A stretch of 64,000 nucleotides of DNA from Liolophura sinensis (taxonomy: Eukaryota > Mollusca > Polyplacophora > Chitonida > Chitonidae), in NCBI RefSeq assembly GCF_032854445.1, contig NC_088297.1, forward strand, positions 25,661,915-25,725,914, in the 5' to 3' direction. Below, one piece after another: positions 11,001 to 21,490 of the stretch. Both the position numbers and the translations under genes were made by a program. Within the stretch, counting starts at the first letter, position 1; each line of letters starts with the position of its first letter. A model generated the notes under the pieces. The model saw only the letters and a list, made by a program, of their open reading frames with translations. It was not told the origin of the DNA and ran no database searches.

Positions 11001-14000
11001 CTGTCTGTCTGTCTGTCTGTCTGTCTCAGCCTCTGTGTGTCAGTCAGTCAGTCTGTCTCTGTCTGTCTGTCTCTGCCTGTCTGTCTCTGTCTCTCTCTCT
11101 GTCTCTGTATGTCTGTCTCTGTCTGTGTGTCTGTCTCTGTTTGTCTGTTTGTCTCTGTCTGTCTTTCTGTCTTTCTGTCTGTCTGCCTGTCTGCCTGTCT
11201 GTCTTCTGTCTCAGTCTCTGTCTGTCAGTCAGTCAGTCAGTCTGTCTCTGTCTGTCTGTCTCTGCCTGTCTGTCTCTGCCTGTCTGTCTCTGTCTCTCTG
11301 TCTGTCTCTCTGTCTCTGTATGTCTGTCTCTGTCTGTGTGTCTGTCTCTGTTTGTCTGTTTGTCTCTGTCTGTCTTTCTGTCTGTCAAAAAAACATTTAT
11401 AACCTGATTTCTAGTCTTCTTAATTATTTAAAAAAAATAGAGGCTGGTTGAGACAGTTGCGGGGACAGCAGCCATATTTGTCCTTAGCCACTGTATAACT
11501 GTGCCATATATTGCTTTGTTTTTGTTTGTGAAGGCCGTGGGGAAGAACAGTGTCTTACAAATTGACAGAGTTACCTTCATAAATATTGTTATTATTACTG
11601 TCAGACTAGCAGTCTATATTTAACCCCTGTAGTGGTTTTAGTTCATTTGATTAAAAAGAATCCAAAAGTTTTTTTTTATTCTTATATATTTACAGATGTC
11701 TTGTATTTGTAAGAATTAATTATTTTTTGTTCATTTGCAGCACATTTATCTCATGATGAGTTTCTCTTATTGACTTCAGCCACTACACTTTTCTATGTCT
11801 TAAATTGTTTTTCATTTTTGCATGTATTTTTATGACTAAAGTTCAGATTGTCTGTTTTTAGAGAAAACGAATATTGATGGCAAAATTGTTGATGGAGTAA
11901 CACCAGTTGCTGAAAAAGAAGGAAAAGAAATTGTGAGCTTATTTATACTTTTGGTAAAAGTTCTCATTGCCATTGTCAGTAGAAACTTCATTGCTATGCA
12001 CTTTAGCCTCCAGTACAGTGTCCTGTTCCTGTAAATTTGACATTTATCACATATTAAGGTGCAGTAATTCAATGACATTAATAAAATAAATATGGGGCCT
12101 CGGTGGTTAGCCCGCAAGCACATTGCAATGACCCAGGAGTCTCTCATCAATATGGTCGCTATGAGTTCAAGTCTACTTCATGCTGTCTTCCTCTCCGGTC
12201 GTACATGGGAAGGTCTGCCAGCAACCTGAGGATGGTTGTTGGTTTCCCATTGGCTTTGACCGGTTTCCTCCCACCACAATGCTGGTCGTCGTCGTATAAG
12301 TGAAATATTCTTGAGTACAGCGTAAAACACCAATCAGATAAATAAAAAAAATCGCTATGGTTTTATGTACATAGGATAAATATTGGTTTGAAGTGTATGT
12401 CAAGACATTAAAAGAAAAGAACACATTTATACAAACTATACTATAAATGAAAGAGCTATACAAACTGTGTGGAATTCTATTTTTTTTTCTAAAGAAAGTT
12501 TTTGCGAGAGAGAAATACGGTTTTAAATATCTTCATTTTCTACAAAATCCAACGATTTGAGGCGCGTTGAAAATCCTTCCATGTTTTAGACTTGTCCAAT
12601 GAAAAGCCTTGTTTCTTCCTCTTGAATATTCATTGTGATGTCAAGGTGCTTAAGGTTTGACTCTTACCATATGATTAACATGCAATTCCAGTTTTATATC
12701 AGTGCGTATATTATGGTACTCGTGGATGTTAAGGTCTATAATAGCCAACCCTAACAAGGAAGAGTTAGTGATGTACTAGAGGATCACATCATGCCAACAT
12801 TCGTGGCTGTTGTCTGCCAAAAATTTGTCTGAAATGCCATGTCCTGAACAGCTACAGGGCAAAGCTAAGCACGATGACGTATGTAATCTGTTCAAATGGC
12901 GGTGTAAAGGAAACTTCTGAGCCTTTGATGTTTAACTATTAAATACTCAAATAACAAGCCCTGCTGACAGAAAATTTAGATATTTTATTTAACCTTAGGT
13001 ATAGCCCTTTCATTTAAGGTATAGGTTGTATAAATGTGTTCTTTTCTTTTAAAGGTAAAATTTTATTTGGTAAAGACTTTTCTCAGCAACTCGTATTCAT
13101 CTATTTCTGAAAGCCTCATTGTACACGGAACACGTAAAACTGACGTAAAAGATGGTTGAGATGTCAGAGGTACTCTGTACATAACTTGCTCCATCTGTAA
13201 AATTTTGGGAATTGGGTTTCAAAAGATGAAGGGTCATCAGTGTAGAATATCCTGGTCTGTAAAAGTCAGTCTCTTCATGAAAAATGTCAAAAATGTGAAT
13301 GCGTTTTCATTTATGTTTTGTTCAGGTTGTTACGAATCACGTAAACAACAACTGTGAATCTGAGAATGGGACGGAGGCAGCTAATGGACACATCCCTAAC
13401 GAAGCACAAAAACCTCTGCTGACAGAGCAGAAAGTTGCCGTATCTGACAGCGCCATTGGTGAGTGCAGTAACCATGAAAGTGCAGTAACCATGACAGTGC
13501 AGTAACCATGACAGTGCAATGTTAATCTGCAGGGCAGTAGGAGCCATGGATTATCAGAGTAGTAGGAGCCATGGATTATCAGACTAGTAGGAGTCTGGGA
13601 TTATCAGAGTAGTAGGAGCCATGGATTATCAGAGTAGTAGGAGTCTGGGATTATTAGATCAGTAGGAGTCTGGGATTATCAGAGTAGTAGGAGCCATGGA
13701 TTATTAGATCAGTAGGAGTCTGGGATTATCAGAGTAGTAGGAGCCATGGATTATCAGAGTAGTAGGAGCCATGGATTATTAGATCAGTAGGAGCCATGGA
13801 TTATTAGATCAGTAGGAATCTGGGATTATCAAGCTGCTGTGCGAATGTAGCTGAGATAATGTTTTCTCCACCCAGAAACTTGGCCACCTGTGGCATTAAA
13901 TACCAACCATATAAGTATATAAATGCCTTTAGAAGAGTCATTTTTGTGATTTGTGGATAAGGTGACCAGACTAAAGGTCTACCCTTGGTTCTCCTCAGGT

Positions 14001-16011
14001 GTTATTTGCCTCAGTTGTTTTGCATCATGGTGATAATTATGTGATATAAGACATTTTTGACAATATTCTTAAGGTCCTTAATGGCACCTGTATTATTGTG
14101 ACTTTGGCTTTCTAGTGCTTGACTTGCCATGCAACGAGGAAAAACTGAACGATTCTGGAAGTTCCATGGAAATAGAAAATGAAGAGGTAAGCTGATAAGA
14201 AACAGAATAATAATCAACAAAAGAAATAATGTATAAGTACTGTATTAAAGAAAAAAATGTTTAAGAAGTACATGTAATGGGCTTGTGTCTGGAGTGTAAA
14301 GTTCAGCTTCTATCAGTCAGTTCAAACAATAGAATCCTGCTAGTCCAAAATAATTGTATTGTCAAAGTTATTTAAACCAGGGGTTAGTATCAAATCAGAT
14401 TTACTGGAGGCATTATTCAGATTTTTGGGAGTTTTTGTCATGAAGTGATAACTTTTTTTTTTTTTTCAGAAAAGGAAGAAAGCTGCACGAGACAGTGTGA
14501 AAGATTCTCCCGAGACGGTCAAGATCTTCTCCTTTCTGCAAATTCTCACTGCCATCTTTGGTTCGTTCGCACATGGAGGAAATGATGTCAGGTGAGACCG
14601 TGTGACATTAGCATTTTCTCTCCGATTTTTAGCTCGCCTATATTAGGTAGCTTACGTCGTACCCTGAGCATCAGCATTGGCGTCCAATCACAGGAAAGGC
14701 AATGTTATTAAGCAAAATGTTAGGGTGGTATCTCAAAAAGTACAGCATGTATTGACCTGAAGTTTTACATGCACATAAAGCACAATGACACAAGGGAGAT
14801 GTTCAATCACTGATGCTCTGTGTGCGTATTAATTACCATAAATTGCCAAATTCATGGCTTCCGTAATTTATGTATTGAGCTGAAGTTTTGCATTCATGTA
14901 TCTCCTAAAGACGAGATCTTTGGTCACCTTGCTACCAAATCTGAGTTAGCTGCCACAAGCAACAAGATTGTTAATGCTGTTCTTTTTGTTGTTATTTGAT
15001 ATCTGGATGGTTCACTTCTTGTTCTTGCTTGTTGGGTGTTACAATAACAATGATAATTAAACAAATAATTCAAGCTCATCTGTTGTCCTATTACTTAAAC
15101 CTCTGCTGAAAATGTTTATTCATGAGGGTGTGCAAATTGTCTGGTTTCCAGCAATGCGATTGGTCCACTGGTGGCACTGTGGATTATCTTTCAAGAAGGG
15201 AGTGTCCAGCAGAAGGCAGCCACGCCCATTTGGCTGCTCCTGTACGGAGGAGTCGGCATTTCGGTGGGTTTGTGGGTGTGGGGCCGCCGTGTTATCAAGA
15301 CACTCGGGGAAGATCTCACTAAAATCACTCCCAGCAGGTGCGTTGTTGTTGAAGTGGTTAATCATCAGATACACAGCTGAAAAAAAAACACTTCCGTTCA
15401 ATTGAAAAACTTGAAAAGAATGAAATGCAATAACTGCTAAAAAACTTAAAATCCTCCCCCCCCCCCTCCAAAAGTGCCTATTTAGACACAAATACATGTT
15501 ACGTTACTTAGCTACTGAATAGACTGAATCTTTCCCAGTAAGACATCATCCTAATTTCCAAACTAATGTCAAAGCACTAATCTCAGATCAGTGATAAATC
15601 AGTCTCCAAATCAGGGATAATAATGTGTGACTTATCATGAGTGAACTACTGCATTTCTGTGGTGTCCTTTATGGACCATATTTCTCATATCAGTACCCAT
15701 AAACCTGACTGCTGTATGTAAAAAAAAAAAAAAATTCTTTTAATTTATGTCTATGTCCGTTTTAATATTTCAGTGGCTTTTGCATTGAAATTGGCTCTGC
15801 CTTTACCGTTCTTGTGGCTTCCAATGTGGGCATTCCAATCAGCACCACGCACTGTAAGGTGGGCTCCGTGGTGATGGTGGGGAGGGTACGATCTCGAGAA
15901 GTCGTCGACTGGAAATTATTCCGCAACATCGTGTTTGCATGGCTGGTGACATTGCCTGTATCAGGGGGGATAAGTGCTGGCGTCATGGCCTGTCTCCGTC
16001 TGCTACTTTGA
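1870..16011 (+). CDS. SLC20A: SLC20 family sodium-dependent phosphate transporter (PiT), 14 coding exons
   Basis: Plasma-membrane symporter that brings inorganic phosphate into the cell with sodium. Joined exons: 1870-2059, 3201-3302, 3730-3870, 6709-6795, 7703-7800, 8535-8654, 10044-10133, 10752-10814, 11862-11932, 13326-13458, 14116-14186, 14470-14591, 15152-15337, 15774-16011. All junctions are GT-AG and phases match, giving about 570 residues against roughly 650-680 in human PiT1/PiT2; the difference is a shorter cytoplasmic loop (exons 7 to 12). Both inverted-repeat signatures of the family are present: [10 protein letters not shown] near residue 26 and HGGNDVSNAIGP in the C-terminal half, with the conserved Asp in each. 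Glu56 aligns with PiT2 Glu55, and an N-G-T sequon lies in the first large loop. The start Met opens a short PiT2-like N terminus. Exon 5 lacks one base in a T run, so the literal frame breaks there. Paralogue (A1 or A2) cannot be assigned. Identification is very secure. Confidence 0.95.
2255..2790 (+). repeat. Unclassified dispersed repeat DR1, copy 1
   Basis: In SLC20 intron 1. Shares aattctaaggtgg, a catagaattcag-like block and tctaaaactatttttt with 52360-52690 in the same order; its 3' third matches 8150-8240 inverted. No ORF. Possibly a non-autonomous transposon. Confidence 0.6.
3201..3302 (+). CDS. SLC20A: SLC20 coding exon 2
   Basis: Acceptor tttccccag, donor gtacct, phase 1 to 1. Encodes [14 protein letters not shown] and the glycosylation sequon Y-N-G-T, collinear with vertebrate PiT proteins. 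Confidence 0.92.
3730..3870 (+). CDS. SLC20A: SLC20 coding exon 3
   Basis: Acceptor gtttttcag, donor gtaaga, phase 1 to 1. Encodes the membrane segment with [13 protein letters not shown], matching the vertebrate LPISGTHCIVG motif. Confidence 0.92.
3928..3984 (+). repeat. tRNA-like SINE head next to the 70-bp array
   Basis: tggtttagatggttaaagcg resembles an A box and tatttgagtccagat a B box. The sequence runs straight into the first 70-bp unit, so the array seems to have grown from the body of this SINE. Confidence 0.6.
3985..6275. repeat. 70-bp tandem array with 646-bp higher-order period
   Basis: About 32 units in SLC20 intron 3. The consensus includes gcatgtttcggtcaggagg, ggtacctgctggagg and ggtttactccaagcactgg. 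Some units are 78 bp, with the extra ccagcctt. Blocks of nine units (seven of 70 and two of 78) recur at 646 bp, for example 4781 against 5427 and 4971 against 5617. All the reading frames it produces are by-products of periodicity. Confidence 0.97.
6541..6708 (+). repeat. Sixfold tandem copy of the exon 4 splice-acceptor region
   Basis: A 31-bp unit (a pyrimidine tract ending ctgtcag, then ttggttaatgtgtttctt) is repeated with AG ends at 6553, 6584, 6614, 6646, 6677 and the real acceptor at 6708. Each copy includes the tract, the AG and the first exon-like bases. Confidence 0.9.
6709..6795 (+). CDS. SLC20A: SLC20 coding exon 4
   Basis: Encodes [18 protein letters not shown], a conserved membrane helix; donor gtacgt, phase 1 to 1. 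The acceptor tccgtcag is the last of six tandem copies of the acceptor region. Confidence 0.92.
7170..7639. repeat. G-rich minisatellite and G16 run in SLC20 intron 4
   Basis: Degenerate units of about 17 to 37 bp such as gggaatcctgtaggggatgg and ggggacactgaaggg, ending in 16 consecutive G at 7624-7639, about 60 bases before the exon 5 acceptor. Rich in GGG runs, so quadruplex-prone. Confidence 0.88.
7703..7800 (+). CDS. SLC20A: SLC20 coding exon 5, with one-base frame break
   Basis: Acceptor ctttttag, donor gtaagt. The first part reads QDFGTWLE in frame; the rest ([20 protein letters not shown]) is the family match but in another frame. The exon is 98 nt where neighbours with the same phase are multiples of three, and the break falls in the six-T run at 7730-7735. 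An assembly error or a real indel are both possible. Confidence 0.85.
8150..8320 (-). repeat. Dispersed repeat DR1, inverted partial copy
   Basis: Its reverse complement matches about 2680-2755: cattctgagagaac, a gtgtagag block, aatttgcac and gaagcttgca occur in the same order. In SLC20 intron 5. Confidence 0.6.
8535..8654 (+). CDS. SLC20A: SLC20 coding exon 6
   Basis: Acceptor atttcag, donor gtaagt, phase 1 to 1. Encodes [11 protein letters not shown], a membrane helix, and the basic stop-transfer PWLRRKIK that opens the large cytoplasmic loop. Confidence 0.92.
8956..9189 (+). repeat. tRNA-derived SINE, near full length
   Basis: Order of parts: a head resembling gcctctgtggct, a B-box-like gagttcaagtccagctc, a body with catgctggcttcctctccgg, and a conserved 3' part with ccaccataatgctgg and gtgaaatattct. 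A short possible target duplication (gaaatca) flanks it. Confidence 0.88.
9205..9490 (+). repeat. Second SINE-like element with internal 27-bp expansion
   Basis: Head with catgggctcagatgtttaaa, then about four units of 27 bp (aaccattgggcctttaacca) at 9247-9350, then a body caggtatctgataaaggg and ggtttaccccgg that resembles the 70-bp unit of intron 3. Confidence 0.65.
9530..9770 (+). repeat. Unclassified dispersed repeat DR2, copy 1
   Basis: Aligns with 25650-25850, for example ccagaagaatatcatc here against ccagtagaataccatc there, followed by caaaacaccttacta against caaaacacttttcta. In SLC20 intron 6. Confidence 0.5.
10044..10133 (+). CDS. SLC20A: SLC20 coding exon 7 (cytoplasmic loop)
   Basis: Acceptor gtgcttcag, donor gtaggt, 90 nt, phase 1 to 1. 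Encodes about 30 polar residues ([14 protein letters not shown]). The loop is poorly conserved, so support comes from splice sites, phase and position. Confidence 0.72.
10150..10380. repeat. Three diverged tandem units of about 84 bp
   Basis: Each unit carries cattttacaaggagggtgta and, further on, aactgccagggcaacgtgc. The array starts just after the SLC20 exon 7 donor. Confidence 0.8.
10752..10814 (+). CDS. SLC20A: SLC20 coding exon 8 (cytoplasmic loop)
   Basis: Acceptor ttgttgtag, donor gtaaat, 63 nt, phase 1 to 1. Encodes about 21 polar residues ([16 protein letters not shown]). Supported by splice signals and phase only. Confidence 0.66.
10894..11387. repeat. (TCTG)n microsatellite, about 490 bp
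   Basis: Imperfect gtct/ctgt tetranucleotide run with tctcag and tctctg interruptions, in SLC20 intron 8. Confidence 0.97.
11862..11932 (+). CDS. SLC20A: SLC20 coding exon 9 (cytoplasmic loop)
   Basis: Acceptor ctgtttttag, donor gtgagc, enters in phase 1 and leaves in phase 0. Encodes a polar stretch ([20 protein letters not shown]). Confidence 0.7.
12094..12349 (+). repeat. tRNA-derived SINE, near full length
   Basis: Begins ggggcctcggtggttag, B-box-like gagttcaagtctac, body with cttcctctccggtcg, 3' part accacaatgctgg and gtgaaatattcttgagtac, tail aataaa. In SLC20 intron 9. Confidence 0.9.
12407..12463. repeat. Left arm of a 57-60 bp inverted repeat
   Basis: Contains taaaagaaaagaacacattt and atgaaag; its reverse complement is found at 12996-13056 with few mismatches. 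Confidence 0.7.
12996..13056. repeat. Right arm of the inverted repeat
   Basis: Inverted partner of 12407-12463, about 530 bases away in SLC20 intron 9. The pair may be terminal repeats of a small DNA transposon. Confidence 0.7.
13326..13458 (+). CDS. SLC20A: SLC20 coding exon 10 (cytoplasmic loop)
   Basis: Acceptor ttttgttcag, donor gtgagt, phase 0 to 1. Encodes about 44 polar residues including [15 protein letters not shown], typical of the variable PiT loop. Confidence 0.8.
13535..13830. repeat. 25-bp tandem array
   Basis: About 12 units of agtaggagccatggattatc or the agtaggagtctgggattatc variant in SLC20 intron 10, preceded by three short units of gtgcagtaaccatgac. Confidence 0.93.
14116..14186 (+). 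CDS. SLC20A: SLC20 coding exon 11 (cytoplasmic loop)
   Basis: Acceptor gctttctag, donor gtaagc, phase 1 to 0. Encodes an acidic stretch ending EIENEE. Confidence 0.78.
14470..14591 (+). CDS. SLC20A: SLC20 coding exon 12
   Basis: Long T tract and cag acceptor, donor gtgaga, phase 0 to 2. Starts with basic loop sequence, then [20 protein letters not shown], the second family signature with its conserved Asp. Confidence 0.94.
14640..15120. other. SLC20 intron 12, nothing recognised
   Basis: Ordinary AT-rich intron sequence without a recognised repeat or site. Confidence 0.4.
15152..15337 (+). CDS. SLC20A: SLC20 coding exon 13
   Basis: Acceptor gtttccag, donor gtgcgt, phase 2 to 2. Encodes [13 protein letters not shown], then [20 protein letters not shown] and [17 protein letters not shown], near-identical to vertebrate PiT. 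Confidence 0.95.
15774..16011 (+). CDS. SLC20A: SLC20 coding exon 14 and stop
   Basis: Acceptor atatttcag; encodes [32 protein letters not shown] and the last helix, ending LRLLL and TGA at 16009-16011. The conserved Glu of the C-terminal half is kept. Confidence 0.95.
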
Positions 16012-16600
16012 GCCAGTCTGCTCCGGTTTGATGCAGTTGTAAGTGGATGAATCCAGTCCAGTGCAGAGCTGGTTGGAGTAGACGCTGATCTCGTATATTC
16101 CAGCGCAGACTGGCTAGACCCTGTCAGAACTAGTTTCTGAATGTTTCAAGAAGACAGCAGATCTGACTGGGCTTTTACTTCCAGAGAGTCAAAAAGTTCC
16201 ATCTTTGTGTTCTGCAGAGATGAGTAGTGTAACATGAATTTACACTGGTATGTTTCACAAGAAGCAAAAGTGCAAAGAACACATCAAATCTCAACAATTG
16301 TAAAAACATGATAAGGCTATTTGCAAAAAAAAAAAAGCGACACTTCAAACCTTTATGTCTTTACGGTGGTTTGACCCTATCTTCATTTTTGCCATATAAC
16401 TCCCCTCACCCCATGCCACTCCCAGTACATCTTCACTTGTGGATGAAGCAAAGCTGTAGTATACAACTGTACAAGCAGTTTATACACATGTACGAAGTTG
16501 AGCTGAAACTGGCTGTAGCAGTGAGAGGATGAACAGTGAAATCTGGCTGTTGTGTAGTTTGGCTCAGTCCATAATGTAGGGTAACCTGTAGATAAAATTT
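16012..16600 (+). other. SLC20 3' untranslated region, end not defined
   Basis: Non-coding sequence after the stop codon. I see no clear AATAAA here; candidates occur only past the 104-bp array (near 17926 and 18329), so the transcript may run through it. Confidence 0.45.
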
Positions 16601-17665
16601 AAGTCAAACATGTTTGTCATAATGTGTGTCTGTAACTTGGCTGTCATAATGTATGAAACAAGACAGTTATAATGTGTGGCTGAAACAAGGCTGTCATAAT
16701 GTGTGGCTGAAATGAAGCTCTTGTAATGTGTGGCTGTAACTTGGCTGTCATAATGTATGAAACAAGACAGTTATAATGTGTGGCTGAAACAAGGCTGTCA
16801 TAATGTGTGGCTGAAATGAAGCTCTTGTAATGTGTGGCTGTAACTTGGCTGTCATAATGTATGAAACAAGACAGTTATAATGTGTGGCTGAAACAAGGCT
16901 GCCATAATGTGTGGCTGAAATGAAGCTCTTGTAATGTGTGGCTGTAACTTGGCTGTCATAATGTATGAAACAAGACATTTATAATGTGTGGGTGAAACAA
17001 GGCTGCCATAATGTGTGGCTGAAATGAAGCTCTTGTAATGTGTGGCTGTAACTTGGCTGTCATAATGTATGAAACAAGACAGTTATAATGTGTGGCTGAA
17101 ACAAGGCTGCCATAATGTGTGGCTGAAATGAAGCTCTTGTAATGTGTGGCTGTAACTTGGCTGTCATAATGTATGAAACAAGACATTTATAATGTGTGGC
17201 TGAAACAAGGCTGTCATAATGTGTGGCTGAAATGAAGCTCTTGTAATGTGTGGCTGTAACTTGGCTGTCATAATATATGAAACAAGACAGTTATAATGTG
17301 TGGCTGAAACAAGGCTGTCATAATGTGTGGCTGAAATGAAGCTCTTGTAATGTGTGGCTGTAACTTGGCTGTCATAATGTATGAAACAAGACAGTTATAA
17401 TGTGTGGCTGAAACAAGGCTGTCATAATGTGTGGCTGAAATGAAGCTCTCGTAATGTGTGGCTGTAACTTGGCTGTCATAATGTATGAAACAAGACAGTT
17501 AAATTGTGTGGCTGAAACAAGGCTGTCATAATGTGTGGCTGAAATGAAGCTCTCGTAATGTGTGGCTGTAACTTGGCTGTCATAATGTATGAAACAAGAC
17601 AGTTAAATTGTGTGGCTGAAACAAGGCTGTCATAATGTGTGGCTGAAACAGAGCTGTGGCAGGTT
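16600..17665. repeat. 104-bp tandem array downstream of SLC20
   Basis: About 10 units of 104 bp, each built from four related 26-bp pieces around gtcataatgtgtggctgaaa. The copies are very similar, with single-base variants such as ttataatgtg against ttaaattgtg. Confidence 0.96.
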
Positions 17666-20600
17666 TTAGCTGAAATAAGGCTTTAGCTGTAGTAATGGGT
17701 TGCTCAAGTGCTCAAGGCAAGTTCAAGAAAACTTTATTTAATCAAATAGTTTGTAAAACAATGGTGTAAGACAGTATGTCAGTGAGTAGACAACATTGTA
17801 TAAACACTGATACATGTAATGCAGTGCGTCTGTGAGTAGAATGTTGTATAAACACTGATACATGTCACAAAAATTTTAAAAAGTTACATTTGTATGATAA
17901 CTTTTTTGTCTGGAATAATAATAAATTATTTCCATGTTGATGCAAAATGATTGAGAAGTTTAAGCAAAATTCTCAGACTCATCATACATGTATGTACTGA
18001 TGTAAATCCCGCTTTCCGACCCCCTCCTATTTTATATAGTCAAGTTTCAAGGTCAAACTCTTTGGTGATGTTGGGCAACATCACCTGCCTTGTTCTGGTC
18101 TGAACACAAGTTCACAAAAATCCAACTTCTCAGTTTTCTCCATCGCTCATCTACTCTTTTTCAGATGTCCATGTTGTAGTAATGAAAAACAATTGTCATA
18201 CATTTTTGACAGATCATATGGTACAAGCAGGACTATTGTTTTTGGGCTTTTTTTGGCAGCGATAAAAGAGCTTCCCTGTTCTCAGGCCTTTTTGACATTC
18301 CCAGTACATTATTAAAAGATTAAAACAAAATAAACTACAGAAGAGAATTTCAAGAAAATACGTTGAAACTACCAATCTTTTTTTGGGAGGGGGGTTTGTT
18401 CAAATTTAGATTTTCGTAAATTATGGAATTATTTTACTTGCGAGATTTTTTTGTGGTGTTTTAAATGACTAGTAGTCCGTATTAGGCTGGACATGATATA
18501 GATGCACAACTCTTCAATAATGACTGTTCATATAACTCATAATATGCAAATGTGATGAATTGATGTTTAGAAAAGTTTACATTCTCAAGGTCAGTTTTAT
18601 CAGAGGGTAAACCTTTTTTGTTGTCAAGTTAAAAATATCTTATGGTAATATTGTTTTTTTGTTTTCAATATTGGAGGGTATCTTAAATGTTATGGTCATT
18701 TTTTGTACAAGGTGGAAAAAGGATATTATGTTTGATACAATGTGGAAAAGGGTATAATGTTTGATAATACACTTCACCTATTTAATGGTGTCTACTTGTG
18801 AAATTTGCTTCATGTGTTCATCATCATGTTCATATTTTTAAAACCTTCTTCTGCAGATCAGTTTGTATATTCAGCTGTATGTCCACCATAGAAAAAAATG
18901 CAAAAGCTAATTAATTTTCAATACCAATGGTAACCACGGTAATGATGCCAGCGGTAACCATGCCAATGGTAACCATGCCAATGGTAACCATAGCCTTATA
19001 TTGTAATAGTGAACCTAATAATCAACTCTGAGACGAAGTTAGCATCTTTTTACAGAGAATGAAAAAACCAGGTTTTCAATTTACAATGTTTTATAAAGAT
19101 ACTCCTTATGGTTGTTTTCTCTGAATCCTGTTTATATGGGCAATACTGTTATTATGTAACTTATACAGGTGGGTTATGTTGTTTATATTCATTATGTATA
19201 ATTTTGGTGTTAATTCAGTGAAATTTGAAGGTTTTTGTCAGTGTTTTATCCCAGATTTATGGATTTGATCCCAGCCAGTGTATGCAAATTTCTTCAAATA
19301 TTATTATATTTACATAATTAGTGATATTGATTTAAAACAACTTGTATTATTCAATCATAAAATCCAGTCACATGCAGACAGCTGAATTTGAAACTTTGTT
19401 TAAGTTACTGTCAGATGTGGATAAAAAACAACAAACAGATGTGATACACTGTATGTCAAATCCATTTTGATGCTTTCAGGTTTGATATCATGCCAGCCCA
19501 TGGTAGTGGTCATGGCCTGGTCTGTTCATTTTGTGTTGTTATTTTGAAGTTGTTAGTGTTCAGTTTTTGTTATTCGGTTGTGTTTGAATAACCGGTAATT
19601 AGTATTTTTTTCTATCGCTTTCTTGCCAGAATCAGGTTCTTGTCATTTGATTTAGTTTTTGAAGACTTCATCAAACTGTATAATAGATTTCAACACATAA
19701 TTATTTTACAGTACCTTTATTAGATATTACTGGGTGTCAAAGACAGAAGTTTGTAATATGAAATCCACATTGTATGTCCCCAGCGTTCATGATTGTTTTC
19801 ACATGCTTCATGATTGTTTTTACATACTTCATGGTGTGAAATCAAAAAGTTGATGTCATTCTGACTTGTCAGTATGTCCACACCAGTTTCAAAATATTTG
19901 TTTTTATCTCTCCAACCACTAAAGAGGATCCACCCTGTAAATAATTTGAAACATTTGCACAATTTTGTTTTCAAACACAACTGCCACATGTGCCTTAAGC
20001 TTACATATGAACATTTGCAAAATTGCTCACAGAAATATACTTGCATGTTTCAAATGTCTTCTCATTTTTTTACACCTGTTGTATTCCTCAAAGAGCCATT
20101 ATGAGGCATGAGACTAATTTAAAATACTTTTTGCTCTGTATCGTTACACTAACATAATCTCATATAAATTGATATATTTTTCAAAACAAATCAGTGACCT
20201 TGGCAAAGTGATACAACTGATTCCGAAAAATTATCCTCACAAAATTATTGCACATTTTAAATATTAAAACTTCTTAATCTTTACAATTTATTCAAAATAA
20301 ATTGGCACATATATTTACCCAGGAAAAAAAATCATCTTAAATAAATCCCAAAAGTTGAAAACTGCGTCGAGAATGCTTGTAGCCTGTAAATCTGAATTTT
20401 CCAGAGTTTGCCGTGAAAGAACTCCTCAGCAACCTACAAAGACCTACTCGGATACATTTACAATGATTTACATTTTTCAGAAACGAATGTGTTGATTGAT
20501 GTGCCTGTGCCAAAATACATGCATGTATTGCTCACTAGATGCATGTACTAATGATGTTTCAAATATGCACCACGTTTGCTAGAACATGTTTGTAGCTGGT

Positions 20601-20820
20601 CAGTGAAATATTTTTGAGTATGACACAAAACACCAATCAATAAATACCTGACTGATCATCATGTTCTATACTACACTCCATTCTGCTGCAGGGTCCTTTG
20701 TTTTCCTTTATCGGTAACTTCGTATTTATTTTATTGCTTTTTGTTATCTTGTATTGAGTGTATTATCATGCAGGGAGACACGAGTGTGCTGTGAAAATTT
20801 TTGCTACTAATTTTCAACAT
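17666..20820. other. Intergenic AT-rich sequence between SLC20 and the 21-kb repeats
   Basis: No gene recognised. Contains a short 15-bp repeat (gccaatggtaaccat) near 18925-18995 and a SINE tail fragment at 20596-20648. ORFs here are short and resemble nothing known to me. Confidence 0.45.
20596..20648 (+). repeat. SINE 3' tail fragment
   Basis: gtgaaatatttttgagta and acaccaatcaataaata match the 3' end of the SINE family; the rest is missing. Confidence 0.7.
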
Positions 20821-20989
20821 ATGAAAATTTTGCCGTTTTATTTTCTTGTTAGGGATAGATTGGATGTAAATAATTTTATCAGATTCAAGTTTTGTATATA
20901 AGGTTTTGCACTTAAATCACCATACTGTGGGATATTTTTTTCTACCCTGAGACAGAATAACAATAGGTTTAAATGGTTAAAGATCAACC

Positions 20990-21385
20990 CAGTTTTTGGT
21001 TTTAGTGGATGCATACATAAACATGATTGGTCATGACTCACATTTGTCCATCTGCGCAGTTGTCATGGCTACCAGATTGCCATTTTTCCCTATTTATACT
21101 ATATAAAAAGATATGATTTTGTGTCAGGGATACAACTCAACAGTTTTCCAGATAGAGTTTTGGTGGATACATAAATACATAAAGGGGGATGTGTCACAAC
21201 TTACATTTGTCCATTTTCATTGTTGCCATGGTAACCGGGCAGCTGTTATCCTTATATATACTATATAAATAGAAATGATTTCGTGTCCAGGTAACAACTC
21301 TAACTGTGTTCCTGATAAAGTTTTCGTTTGAGGTGGACACCTTTGTCCACTTGCATGGTTGTCATGGTAACCACATACCTGTCAG
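20990..21385. repeat. Two to three diverged direct repeats of about 165 bp
   Basis: Each has cacatttgtccat or a close match, then gtcatgg(c/t)(t/a)acc, a tatatactatataaa block, atgattt(t/c)gtgtc and gtggatac-like sequence. Old tandem duplication. Confidence 0.7.
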
Positions 21386-21490
21386 CACCCATGAAGATGC
21401 CTCTCGGGTTATACTTACCAGGGATAAGTAAATTTACTTTGGCTTAGAAGAATGGAAGATCACGAATCCATCACCCTTAAATCAATACAC

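Noticed and set aside
10806..11451. Cys/Leu/Ser-rich frames near 200 codons
   Set aside because: Translations of the (TCTG)n microsatellite in all three frames.
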